A DNA stretch of 15,057 bases. It comes from an uncultured Dyadobacter sp. (GTDB lineage Bacteria > Bacteroidota > Bacteroidia > Cytophagales > Spirosomataceae). Location of the stretch: assembly GCA_937880795.1 (NCBI GenBank), contig CALGRQ010000118.1:1-15057 (forward strand), given 5' to 3'. Each line of letters starts with the position of its first letter. Within the stretch, counting starts at the first letter, position 1. A model generated the notes under the pieces. The model was given only the letters and a program-made list of their open reading frames with translations. It did no database searches and had not been told where the DNA came from. Of the stretch, positions 1-6,976 are shown in pieces. The translations under genes were made by a program, and so were the position numbers.

Positions 1-135
1 GCATGGACAAAGCTTTTCAAGAAAACCTTCAAATTTACCGGAGGAGAAATTGTAAATGAATTCCTGATGAGTACGGGATACCTTGCTGGCGCGCACAGTG
101 AAGACTGTCCGATTTTCTTGAAACTTGGGAAGTAA
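1..135 (+). CDS. tag: DNA-3-methyladenine glycosylase I, C-terminal fragment (5' end outside window)
   Basis: Frame 1 is open from the window edge to TAA at 133-135 and encodes the last 44 residues of a protein. The fragment contains FKFTGG, then NEFLMSTGYLAGAH and a His-x3-Cys pair (AHSEDC, fragment residues 32 and 36). In Tag-family glycosylases the C-terminal end carries a His-x3-Cys pair that, with an N-terminal Cys and His, binds a structural zinc, and the preceding FKF.G segment is also typical. Tag removes 3-methyladenine from alkylated DNA and starts base excision repair in the cytoplasm. The catalytic part is outside the window and cannot be checked. The gene runs toward the convergent sugar kinase and is separated from it by a perfect hairpin. 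Identification rests on a short C-terminus, so it is good but not certain. Confidence 0.82.
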   Translation, partial: AWTKLFKKTFKFTGGEIVNEFLMSTGYLAGAHSEDCPIFLKLGK

Positions 136-175
136 CTCAGCCAATTTTCGATCTCCATACGCCCATTTATTTCAA

Positions 176-216
176 ATGATCTATGTGTGTAACCTATCAG
201 TACACACATAGATCAT
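176..216. terminator. Perfect 16-bp inverted repeat between convergent genes, likely bidirectional terminator
   Basis: ATGATCTATGTGTGTA at 176-191 is exactly complementary to 201-216, with a 9-nt loop (192-200). It lies 40 nt after the tag stop and 9 nt past the stop of the opposite-strand kinase, the expected place for a shared terminator. It is AT-rich and no real T-run follows on either strand, so termination efficiency is uncertain. It could also act as a 3'-end stabiliser or a protein-binding palindrome. Confidence 0.55.
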
Positions 217-225
217 CTGTATATA

Positions 226-1143
226 CTAGCTAATTTCGAAGCTTGACAGATTAACAAATTGCTGAACGCGTTCGTTAATTTCTTCCTGCGTCAAATTCAC
301 CAATCTTTCTGTTCCGAATTTCTCAACGCAGAAAGAGGCCATGGCCGAACCATATATAATGGCACGTTTCATGTTATCAAATGATATATCGTTTGTGCTA
401 GCCAGATAACCAATAAATCCACCAGCAAAAGTGTCACCAGCACCCGTTGGATCAAAAACTTCTTCCAATGGCAAAGCAGGAGCAAAGAAAATTCGATCGC
501 CTTGGAACAATAGCGCACCATGCTCACCTTTTTTGATGATCAAGGTTTTAGGACCCATTGCCAAGATTTTCACCGCTGCCTTTCTTAATGAATACTCTCC
601 CGATAATTGACGTGCTTCTTCGTCGTTAATCGTCAATACATCCACCATGCTGATCACTTCTTTCAGATCATCCAACGCAATGTTCATCCAAAGGTTCATG
701 GTATCCAGCATGATCAATTTTGGACGATTCTTCATCCGTTCGATCACCAACTTCTGCGTGGCTGGAACTGTGTTGCCAAGCATCAAAAATTGTGTGGACT
801 GATAAGAATCTGGAATAATTGGATCAAAATGCTCCATCACATTGAGCTGAGTCTCAAGCGTATCACGCGTATTCATATCCTCGTGGTACTTTCCAGACCA
901 AAAGAAAGTTTTACCGTCAGGAATAACTTTTAGTCCTTCGGTGCTTACACCATGATCTTCCAAAAGATTAATCATGCTCTGTGGAAAATCTCCTCCTACA
1001 ACAGCTACCAGGTTATTTTCCTTGGTAAAGTAAGATGCAGACAAGGTAATGTAAGTAGCTGCACCGCCTATGATTTTATCTGTTTTTCCAAACGGGGTTT
1101 CAAGAGCATCGAATGCGACGGATCCAACTGTTAGTAAACTCAT
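226..1143 (-). CDS. PfkB-family sugar (or nucleoside) kinase, substrate unknown
   Basis: A 305-residue ribokinase/PfkB-family kinase, which transfers the ATP gamma-phosphate to a hydroxyl of a sugar or nucleoside in the cytoplasm. Visible family marks are the N-terminal glycine pair GGAAT (26-30) that contacts substrate, an N-x-x-E magnesium/phosphate motif (N173-E176), K-G-x-x-G near 205-209, and the C-terminal signature DPTGAGDTFAGG (231-242) with the anion hole GAG and catalytic Asp237. Length is normal for the family. I chose the ATG at 1141-1143 because MSLLTVGSVAFD is the usual first beta strand. An in-frame extension to 1272 would add 43 residues with no family resemblance and would run through the promoter region. 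The gene is monocistronic, divergent from cysS and convergent with tag, so context does not reveal the substrate. The family is secure; ribose, fructose, adenosine or another substrate cannot be decided here. Confidence 0.9.
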   Translation of the reverse strand: MSLLTVGSVAFDALETPFGKTDKIIGGAATYITLSASYFTKENNLVAVVGGDFPQSMINLLEDHGVSTEGLKVIPDGKTFFWSGKYHEDMNTRDTLETQLNVMEHFDPIIPDSYQSTQFLMLGNTVPATQKLVIERMKNRPKLIMLDTMNLWMNIALDDLKEVISMVDVLTINDEEARQLSGEYSLRKAAVKILAMGPKTLIIKKGEHGALLFQGDRIFFAPALPLEEVFDPTGAGDTFAGGFIGYLASTNDISFDNMKRAIIYGSAMASFCVEKFGTERLVNLTQEEINERVQQFVNLSSFEIS

Positions 1144-1203
1144 AAAGTAGTATTGTATTGATTTTAAGTACGTTTCAATTGTTAATTTTATCAAAAAACG
1201 CTG

Positions 1204-1211
1204 CGAAGATA
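1204..1211 (-). promoter_or_regulatory. Possible -7 box for the PfkB kinase gene
   Basis: On the minus strand this reads TATCTTCG, one mismatch from the Bacteroidota -7 consensus TAnnTTTG, about 60 nt before the kinase start codon. I find no TTG at the right distance for a -33 element, so this is a weak call. Confidence 0.3.
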
Positions 1212-1261
1212 AATAAAACGACCGAAAAGAATGTTCCACCGCTCCGTAATATGATAAGGAG

Positions 1262-1294
1262 TTGGCAATCAATCATCGGTATTTGCTATTTTTG
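1262..1294 (+). promoter_or_regulatory. Candidate Bacteroidota promoter for the cysS cluster
   Basis: TATTTTTG at 1287-1294 is an exact match to the -7 consensus TAnnTTTG of the Bacteroidota primary sigma factor. A TTG (1262-1264, in TTGGCA) lies 22 nt upstream as the -33 element, slightly longer than the 20 nt seen at the other promoters here. Transcription would start near 1300, giving a leader of about 115 nt before the cysS ATG. That leader contains the Cys-Cys short ORF. Confidence 0.55.
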
Positions 1295-1334
1295 CAGGAA
1301 GCTGGGTTGCATATAGACTAACCGCAAATACAAA

Positions 1335-1367
1335 ATGAAAAACAAAAGTTGTTGTTCGGGCCTGTGA
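1335..1367 (+). CDS. Putative cysteine leader peptide (10-codon upstream ORF)
   Basis: ATG at 1335 opens a short ORF reading MKNKSCCSGL and ending with TGA at 1365-1367, 50 nt before cysS. It holds two adjacent cysteine codons (TGT TGT, 1350-1355). It lies inside the predicted cysS leader, downstream of the candidate promoter. Its start is preceded by CAAATAC (1325-1331), and the same heptamer (1411-1417) stands directly before the cysS ATG, which supports it being translatable. Ribosomes stalling at the Cys codons when Cys-tRNA(Cys) is scarce would be a plausible sensor for cysteinyl-tRNA synthetase supply. Polycysteine upstream ORFs acting as cysteine attenuators are known from mycobacteria; the role here is inference. 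The peptide is too short to judge by composition, and chance occurrence cannot be excluded without related genomes. Confidence 0.5.
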   Translation: MKNKSCCSGL

Positions 1368-1387
1368 ATAATATATAATTACCCGAA
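1355..1387 (+). promoter_or_regulatory. Leader hairpin overlapping the Cys codons of the upstream ORF
   Basis: TTCGGG (1355-1360) pairs with CCCGAA (1382-1387), 6 bp with a 21-nt AT-rich loop. The 5' arm begins at the last base of the second Cys codon, so a ribosome paused on either Cys codon would cover it and block folding. The 3' arm is 30 nt before the cysS start, and no T-run follows, so it is not an intrinsic terminator. A translational or Rho-linked effect would have to be invoked. The stem is short, so confidence is modest. Confidence 0.35.
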
Positions 1388-1417
1388 AATCAGATATTCA
1401 AAGAAAGTAACAAATAC

Positions 1418-2920
1418 ATGGCCGAATCAACTTACCAGCCGCTACGGATTTTTAACACGCTCACACGTAATAAAGATTTGTTTGAACCTATCGCACCTCC
1501 CTATGTAGGAATGTATGTGTGCGGTCCTACGGTTTACAACAATGTGCATTTAGGAAATATACGCACCTTTCTATCCTTTGACATATTGTTCCGATATCTT
1601 ACCCATATTGGCTACAAAGTACGTTACGTCCGTAATATCACCGATGTAGGCCACCTCGTAGGAGATGGAGACGAAGGGGAAGACAAGATTGGCAAAATGG
1701 CCAAACTGCAAAAGCTCGAACCCATGGAAATTGTGCAACGCTATACCAACGATTTCCACGACGTAACCGCTATTTTCAACCTGCTGCCGCCGAGTATAGA
1801 GCCTACGGCAACCGGGCATTTGATCGAACAAATCGAGGCCGTGCAATCTTTGATCGAGAAAGGCCTGGCCTACGAATCAAATGGTTCTGTTTATTTCGAT
1901 ATCAACAAGTACCAGGCCACTGGCAATGACTACGGAAAACTTTCTGGCCGGGTGATCGAAGATTTGCTTAACGAAACCCGCGAATTGGATGGTCAGGCAG
2001 AAAAACTAAATCCGCTAGACTTTGCACTGTGGAAAAAAGCAAGTCCTGAGCACATCATGCAATGGGATTCTCCATGGGGAATGGGTTTCCCCGGCTGGCA
2101 TCTCGAGTGTACCTGTATGAGCGCCAAATATCTGGGTAAACAATTTGACATTCATGGCGGCGGTATGGACTTGAAGTTTCCTCATCATGAATGCGAAATA
2201 GCACAAGGGAAGGCACTCACGGACGTGGAGCCGGTTCGCTACTGGATGCACACCAATATGTTGACAGTAAACGGACAAAAGATGTCCAAGTCGTTAAATA
2301 ACTCATTTTTACCCGCCGAGCTTTTCTCTGGTAACCATGATTTGCTGGAACAGGCATATAGCCCCATGACGGTGCGCTTCTTTATGCTACAAAGCCAGTA
2401 TAGAAGCACGCTCGACTTCTCGAATGATGCGCTGAAAGCGGCTCAAAAGGGATATAAAAAACTGGCCAATGCCATCAGGATTATTAAGCGAATGACATAT
2501 ACCTCTGATCAGGAGGTAGAATTGGACATCAAGAAAATTGCAGACATCGAAAAATCCATCGCAGGTTTCTACACCGCTATGAATGATGATCTCAATACGG
2601 CTGTTGCATTTGCCAATATGTTCAACCTGGTCAAATACATAAACATGATGAACCTGGGTCAGTTGAATACTGCCGCCTTGGGAGAAGATGTTTTTGACGA
2701 ATTGAAAACCAAATTCATTACTTTCTTTGAAGATGTGTTGGGACTAAAAGAGGAACTGACGCAGGGAAGTGCTGTCTTGGACGGTATGCTTAATCTATAC
2801 CGAGAATATAAGCAATCGAGAAATTACGAAAAGGTTGACGAAATTCGTTCTTACTTTAAAAAACAAGGACTAGCCATTCATGATACTAAAATCAGGATTG
2901 ACTGGGCTTATGAAGAATAA
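1418..2920 (+). CDS. cysS: Cysteinyl-tRNA synthetase
   Basis: This 500-residue class I aminoacyl-tRNA synthetase charges tRNA-Cys with cysteine, using ATP, in the cytoplasm. The Rossmann fold begins with YVCGPTVY, where Cys35 is the first zinc ligand, followed by the HIGH-type motif HLGN (44-47). GWHLECTCMS gives the second zinc Cys (231). FPHHECE gives His256 and Glu260, which match the spacing of the remaining zinc ligands in the E. coli enzyme. The KMSKS loop is intact at 288-292. The C-terminal anticodon-binding helical domain and a basic end are present. It is somewhat longer than the E. coli protein (461 residues), with extra residues in the connecting region around 185-200. It starts the plus-strand cluster and is followed after 3 nt by the DUF192 gene. 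Its leader carries a Cys-Cys short ORF, suggesting control by charged tRNA-Cys. Confidence 0.98.
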   Translation: MAESTYQPLRIFNTLTRNKDLFEPIAPPYVGMYVCGPTVYNNVHLGNIRTFLSFDILFRYLTHIGYKVRYVRNITDVGHLVGDGDEGEDKIGKMAKLQKLEPMEIVQRYTNDFHDVTAIFNLLPPSIEPTATGHLIEQIEAVQSLIEKGLAYESNGSVYFDINKYQATGNDYGKLSGRVIEDLLNETRELDGQAEKLNPLDFALWKKASPEHIMQWDSPWGMGFPGWHLECTCMSAKYLGKQFDIHGGGMDLKFPHHECEIAQGKALTDVEPVRYWMHTNMLTVNGQKMSKSLNNSFLPAELFSGNHDLLEQAYSPMTVRFFMLQSQYRSTLDFSNDALKAAQKGYKKLANAIRIIKRMTYTSDQEVELDIKKIADIEKSIAGFYTAMNDDLNTAVAFANMFNLVKYINMMNLGQLNTAALGEDVFDELKTKFITFFEDVLGLKEELTQGSAVLDGMLNLYREYKQSRNYEKVDEIRSYFKKQGLAIHDTKIRIDWAYEE

Positions 2921-2923
2921 AGC

Positions 2924-3436
2924 ATGAGAAAACGTCAGTCCATATTTGCATACTTCCTGCTAGGTGTATTTATCCTCGGCGGACTTGCCTATATGCTGGC
3001 TCCCTGGCTGAACAGAAATGCTGCCCCAGTCGCACCCCTTACAGAAACACCTGTAACCGAACCCATCGTGAAAGAAGGCGAAGTAACTTTTTTTCGTGAC
3101 GGCAAGAAAATCAGGAAGATAGACGTGGAGATTGCTGAAAATGAAGCAGAACGCAGCAAAGGCCTCATGTATAGACCTTACATCCCGGACTCTACCGGGA
3201 TGCTTTTTATTCTTCCGGAACCAAGAGAATTGGGTTTCTGGATGAAAAACACGCAAATTCCATTGGACATTATGTACGTGGATGCTGCTAAAAAAATTAT
3301 TTCCATTCAAAAAAACACGAAACCTTTTTCCGAAGAAAGTCTTCCATCCAAAGGCCTGGCCCAATATGTAGTGGAAGTAAACGCCGGATTTAGTGATCGT
3401 TATGATATAAAACCAGGTGATGTCGTCACGTTCTAA
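2924..3436 (+). CDS. Membrane-anchored DUF192 family protein
   Basis: This 170-residue protein has a basic start (MRKRQ), one N-terminal hydrophobic helix (about 8-27) that acts as signal or anchor, a Pro/Thr-rich linker (about 33-48), and a DUF192 domain (about 53-170). Domain hallmarks are ERSKGLMYR (76-84), GMLFI, FWMKNTQIPLDIMYVD (105-120) and the terminal PGDVV. The domain should therefore lie in the periplasm. The family has a small beta-barrel fold and no established biochemical role, so I give no function. The start codon is 3 nt after the cysS stop, implying co-transcription and possible translational coupling. The 3' end overlaps the next gene by 17 nt. Similarity to family members is clear; whether the helix is cleaved cannot be told, and no lipobox cysteine is present. 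Confidence 0.9.
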   Translation: MRKRQSIFAYFLLGVFILGGLAYMLAPWLNRNAAPVAPLTETPVTEPIVKEGEVTFFRDGKKIRKIDVEIAENEAERSKGLMYRPYIPDSTGMLFILPEPRELGFWMKNTQIPLDIMYVDAAKKIISIQKNTKPFSEESLPSKGLAQYVVEVNAGFSDRYDIKPGDVVTF

Positions 3437-4445
3437 CTTGTTACATTTAAACCGATTTTTTGTTGTTCTACTAGCTTTTGTTATCCTATATGGATGCAAA
3501 ACCAAAACCAGCACAGAACAAACAACCGAACAGGCTATACCGCTGGTGAACAGCCCAGCTTTTAACGCCGATTCTGCGTATTATTTCATACAAAAGCAGG
3601 TTGATTTCGGTCCAAGGGTTCCTAATACGGCAGCACACCGCCAGTGCGGGGATTATCTGGTTTCTACACTTAAAAAATATGGATTGGAGGTAACCGAGCA
3701 ACAGTTCATTGCCACCACCTACGATGATAAAAAACTGAACGCACGCAATATTATTGGTAGTTTTAACCCCAAAGCAACCAAAAGGATTTTACTAACCTCT
3801 CATTGGGATTCCCGTCCATTTGCCGATCAAGATTCAGCTCGTAAAGACCAGCCCGTACTTGCCGCCAATGATGGAGCAAGTGGCGTGGGGATTTTACTGG
3901 AAATTGCCCGTTCACTGGCCGCAGCCAGCACCAAGCCAGATATAGGTGTAGATATTATTTTCTTTGATGCAGAAGACTGGGGTAATTCGGAAGTCGCCAA
4001 GGATAAATTCAGTGGGTATTGTTTGGGTTCTCAACACTGGGCTGCCAATAAGCACATTTCTGGTTATACTGCTTATTTCGGTATTCCACTCGACATGGTT
4101 GGCGCAAAAGGTGCAACTTTCTTAAAGGAAGGATATTCCGTAGCCCTGGCCGAAGGCGTAGTCAAAACGGTTTGGGATATTGCCGCACAACTGGGATACA
4201 ACGCTTACTTTATTGATCAGAACGGCGCGGCAATTACCGATGACCATGTTCCGGTAAACGAAGTCGCAAAAATCCCGATGATTGATATCATTCATACCAA
4301 TCCTGAAAACGCATCTAATACTTTCTTCAAAGACTGGCATACCACCCACGATACCATGGAGAATATAGATCCAAAGACACTAAAAGCGGTGGGCCAAACC
4401 GTTTTACAAGTTTTGTTTCAGGAAGCTCAGCCCGAGGTTATGTAA
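3420..4445 (+). CDS. M28-family lipoprotein, probable glutaminyl-peptide cyclotransferase
   Basis: This 341-residue protein has an N-terminal signal ending in the lipobox LYGC (Cys26), so it is likely a lipid-anchored envelope protein. The rest is an M28 zinc hydrolase fold: HWDSRPF (128-134), NDGASGVG with Asp151, FFDAED with Glu185, LDMVGA near 224-229, and a late WHTTHDT with His307. This Asp/Glu/His single-zinc set, and motifs such as IPMIDII and DWHTTHD, resemble glutaminyl cyclases, which convert N-terminal Gln to pyroglutamate; periodontal Bacteroidota have such lipoprotein QCs. A true M28 aminopeptidase is the alternative and would normally bind two zincs. I chose ATG at 3420. A GTG directly before it (3417) would add one residue. 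The gene overlaps the DUF192 gene by 17 nt, suggesting translational coupling. Its role after signal cleavage may be to cap exposed N-terminal glutamines of exported proteins. Confidence 0.78.
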   Translation: MSSRSNLLHLNRFFVVLLAFVILYGCKTKTSTEQTTEQAIPLVNSPAFNADSAYYFIQKQVDFGPRVPNTAAHRQCGDYLVSTLKKYGLEVTEQQFIATTYDDKKLNARNIIGSFNPKATKRILLTSHWDSRPFADQDSARKDQPVLAANDGASGVGILLEIARSLAAASTKPDIGVDIIFFDAEDWGNSEVAKDKFSGYCLGSQHWAANKHISGYTAYFGIPLDMVGAKGATFLKEGYSVALAEGVVKTVWDIAAQLGYNAYFIDQNGAAITDDHVPVNEVAKIPMIDIIHTNPENASNTFFKDWHTTHDTMENIDPKTLKAVGQTVLQVLFQEAQPEVM

Positions 4446-4452
4446 CCTGTCG

Positions 4453-6873
4453 CTACAACCGACTTACTTTGATCCAAACATCCGAATTTCTCCCTCTGTC
4501 ATCACTGCAGGAGATTTTTACTTTCCCTAATGGTGGAGTGATAAAAACGGCTTCATTGGGCTCCGATTTACGAATCAATTTGTCATTGATATACCAAAAA
4601 ACCATCTGGACATCATTGGCCGGCTGACAGGCTAACTGAATTTGTTGAGGTTCATCTTTTCGTATGAAATACTCGCTTGCCTCATTTGGGCTGACAATAA
4701 GTGGGGGCCCATCATGAAATACCCGTTCACAATGAGCATTGTGGGGGGGTAGTTTTGGATACGGAATTTTTTGTACTTCATAATACGCGATCAAGTCCGG
4801 AGACAAATTGGGATAGGTTCTTTTTTCAAATCCATTTTCAGGGAGACAATACGTACAATAAGAAATCGTACCTTGATGATTGGTAAACACATAGCGCTTA
4901 TGCCCGCATTTACGATAGGCTGATACACCAGAAATATAGTATCCTGGAATCTGATGCTCACAAAATTCGTTCGGTATATCTCCACTTACCGCACAAACTT
5001 TTCGCAATTGTATATTTTTGGGAACCGCATACCAACCCCTTGGTGAATTATAATCCAGGGCGTTAAATATAGAAAATAACAAGGGGGTTCCCGTATTCGC
5101 CCCACTCAGATCCGGCACCCCTTCTCCGGAAAAATTCCCGACCCATACTCCTACCGTATAGCGTTTATTATAGCCTACACTCCAGGCATCCCGCTTCCCA
5201 TATGATGTACCTGTTTTCCAGGCAATACGGGGCAAATGATACGTATTGTCAAAATTACTGGGTAAATCCGGCCGCGTAATTTGAGTTAATATATCTGTAA
5301 TCAAAAACGATGCTTCTTTGGAAACGACCGTGGTAGACTTCTCGGGTTTATTGGACGTTTTCAAATACTTCAAAGATCTGAATTGCCCCTCATTGGCAAA
5401 GGATGCAAAAAGTCTTGTGATTTCTTCCAGAGTTATGCCACAACCGCCGAGAATCATCGAAAGACCTAAATCTCTTTCCTGTTTTTTTATCGTTTGAAAA
5501 CCCGCTTTTTTGAGCTGATTCACAAAAACGGTAGTCCCCAAGTCCTGCAAGATGTGGACAGCCGGAATGTTCAATGAGTTTGCCAACGCAAATTCCGTTG
5601 TTACCGGTCCATTAAAATGCTGGTCAAAGTTTTCAGGTTCAAAACCTGAAAAATTATGGGGTACATCATTTAATACCGTTTTCGGTATAATCATTCCCTT
5701 GTCAAAAGCGGTTGCATATAGCAACGGTTTCAAAGTACTTCCAGGCGACCGTACCGCCCGAATTCCATCTACCTGCCCCCCGTCGAAAGGGTTGTTAAAA
5801 TCTCCCGAACCTATATAGGCTTCCACAGCCATGGTTTCGTTATTAACGACTAAAACGGCAGCATTGTGAATATTTTGTCCTTTTAGTCGATTGAGATAGC
5901 TGGAAACCTGTCCTTCGATTTGCCTTTGCAGCTCAACTTTTAAGTTGGTTTCAATAATAGACTGCCCTGGGAACTCACGATGTAAGCGAACCGATAAATG
6001 CGGCGAAAGTTTAGGCGAATCTCTCCTTTTAATTGACAATGGTTCTTCCAACGCATCCCGAATAATACTTTCCTGGAACAACCCTGCCTCCAAAAATCGA
6101 TGCAACCATTCGTTTCTTGCTACTATAAGATCCGTATTTTTCGTACCGGGTCTCAAACTTGATGGCCGATTGGGAACAATTGTTAGTGCTGTTATTTCGG
6201 CAAGACTAAGCAACTGCGGCGGTTTGCCAAAATAAAGCAGTGACGCAGCCTTAATGCCTTCCACATTACCTCCGTAAGGAACCAAATTAAAATACAGTTG
6301 TAGAATTTCATCTTTCGAATGGTGTAGTTCCAACTGCAGCGCATGAAATGCCTCCATTGCCTTATTGAAGTAAGTTCGCTTCTTAGGTTGTAATAAGCGA
6401 ACCACTTGCATAGTAATGGTTGATGCACCAGATGTCCGCCTCCCGGAAAAAATATTGTAAACCGCTGCGCGGGCAATGGCCAGCGGATTCACACCTATAT
6501 GAAAGTAGAAATATTGATCCTCCTTATATATTAATGTTTTACGCAACAACGGCGTAATTTCAGTGTTTTTCGCGTACAATCTCCATTTCTCATCTTTACT
6601 CAAAAAAGTGTGTAACACTACTCCCTCCTTAGAGATAATTTGGGTTGCAAAGCCTACATTTGGTTCGAACGGAAAGAGCATATCCAAACACAAAAAGGTA
6701 GCCAGCGCCCCTCCCATCAAAAGCGCAACTCGTTTAACAAATTTATGTTTAAGGAGACCCAAGCTGTATGGTTTTTTATCAATAAAATTTAAATTATTTG
6801 TGGCAAAAAGATCACGGTTTGTCATATAGGACCATTTCCATAACATGTATATTTTTTGCCGTCCAAACCTCAT
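4453..6873 (-). CDS. pbpC: Penicillin-binding protein 1C (bifunctional transglycosylase/transpeptidase)
   Basis: This class A PBP polymerises and cross-links peptidoglycan on the periplasmic face. From the first ATG it is 806 residues. One membrane helix (about 49-66) is followed by a GT51 glycosyltransferase domain with EDQYFYFHIGVNP (catalytic Glu118), the GASTITMQ segment (149-156) and Glu189. The transpeptidase domain has the nucleophile motif STLK (Ser379-Lys382), SLN (433-435) and KTGTS (553-557), all intact. A BiPBP_C-like beta domain ends the protein (about 725-806), the hallmark of PbpC. A linker between them (about 627-715) has six cysteines. In-frame ATGs also occur at 6846 and 6825 (790 residues); I prefer 6873 because a purine-rich AGAAGAA stretch lies just upstream, but this is uncertain. 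The usual PbpC neighbour, an alpha-2-macroglobulin-like protein gene, is absent here. It is convergent with the M28 gene (7-nt gap) and divergent from glpK. Confidence 0.94.
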   Translation of the reverse strand: MRFGRQKIYMLWKWSYMTNRDLFATNNLNFIDKKPYSLGLLKHKFVKRVALLMGGALATFLCLDMLFPFEPNVGFATQIISKEGVVLHTFLSKDEKWRLYAKNTEITPLLRKTLIYKEDQYFYFHIGVNPLAIARAAVYNIFSGRRTSGASTITMQVVRLLQPKKRTYFNKAMEAFHALQLELHHSKDEILQLYFNLVPYGGNVEGIKAASLLYFGKPPQLLSLAEITALTIVPNRPSSLRPGTKNTDLIVARNEWLHRFLEAGLFQESIIRDALEEPLSIKRRDSPKLSPHLSVRLHREFPGQSIIETNLKVELQRQIEGQVSSYLNRLKGQNIHNAAVLVVNNETMAVEAYIGSGDFNNPFDGGQVDGIRAVRSPGSTLKPLLYATAFDKGMIIPKTVLNDVPHNFSGFEPENFDQHFNGPVTTEFALANSLNIPAVHILQDLGTTVFVNQLKKAGFQTIKKQERDLGLSMILGGCGITLEEITRLFASFANEGQFRSLKYLKTSNKPEKSTTVVSKEASFLITDILTQITRPDLPSNFDNTYHLPRIAWKTGTSYGKRDAWSVGYNKRYTVGVWVGNFSGEGVPDLSGANTGTPLLFSIFNALDYNSPRGWYAVPKNIQLRKVCAVSGDIPNEFCEHQIPGYYISGVSAYRKCGHKRYVFTNHQGTISYCTYCLPENGFEKRTYPNLSPDLIAYYEVQKIPYPKLPPHNAHCERVFHDGPPLIVSPNEASEYFIRKDEPQQIQLACQPANDVQMVFWYINDKLIRKSEPNEAVFITPPLGKVKISCSDDRGRNSDVWIKVSRL

Positions 6874-6899
6874 ATTTATTCTTCTACCACGTGCAGGCC

Positions 6900-6930
6900 T
6901 TGACAGATTTGTCCATCACAATTATATTTC
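6900..6930 (+). promoter_or_regulatory. Candidate promoter for glpK
   Basis: TTG at 6900-6902 is followed after exactly 20 nt by TATATTTC (6923-6930), one mismatch from TAnnTTTG. The start would be near 6937, leaving about 40 nt of leader before the glpK ATG. It lies in the 103-nt divergent gap with pbpC, for which I find no good minus-strand promoter. Confidence 0.4.
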
Positions 6931-6976
6931 CCTATTTACTTACTTTATTGCAATATAAGCCAACCATTATTCTATT

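Noticed and set aside
1144..1272. In-frame N-terminal extension of the PfkB kinase (43 extra residues)
   Set aside because: The extra residues do not resemble the family and would cover the divergent promoter region; the first beta strand starts at the ATG at 1143.
1300..1417. T-box riboswitch before cysS
   Set aside because: I see no specifier loop, T-box sequence or terminator/antiterminator pair; the leader is too short, and T-boxes are not typical of Bacteroidota.
2960..3514. 184-codon minus-strand ORF opposite the DUF192 gene
   Set aside because: It lies fully antisense to well-supported coding sequence, has no recognisable domain and has low-complexity aromatic composition typical of a shadow frame.
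4437..4452. GGTTA-TG-TAACC inverted repeat at the M28/pbpC convergent junction as a terminator
   Set aside because: The 2-nt loop is sterically unlikely and there is no T-run; the 7-nt gap holds no convincing terminator for either gene.
6874..6976. Minus-strand promoter for pbpC (TATAATTG at 6926-6919)
   Set aside because: The candidate -7 box has a mismatch and no TTG lies at 19-22 nt; the nearest is about 24 nt away.
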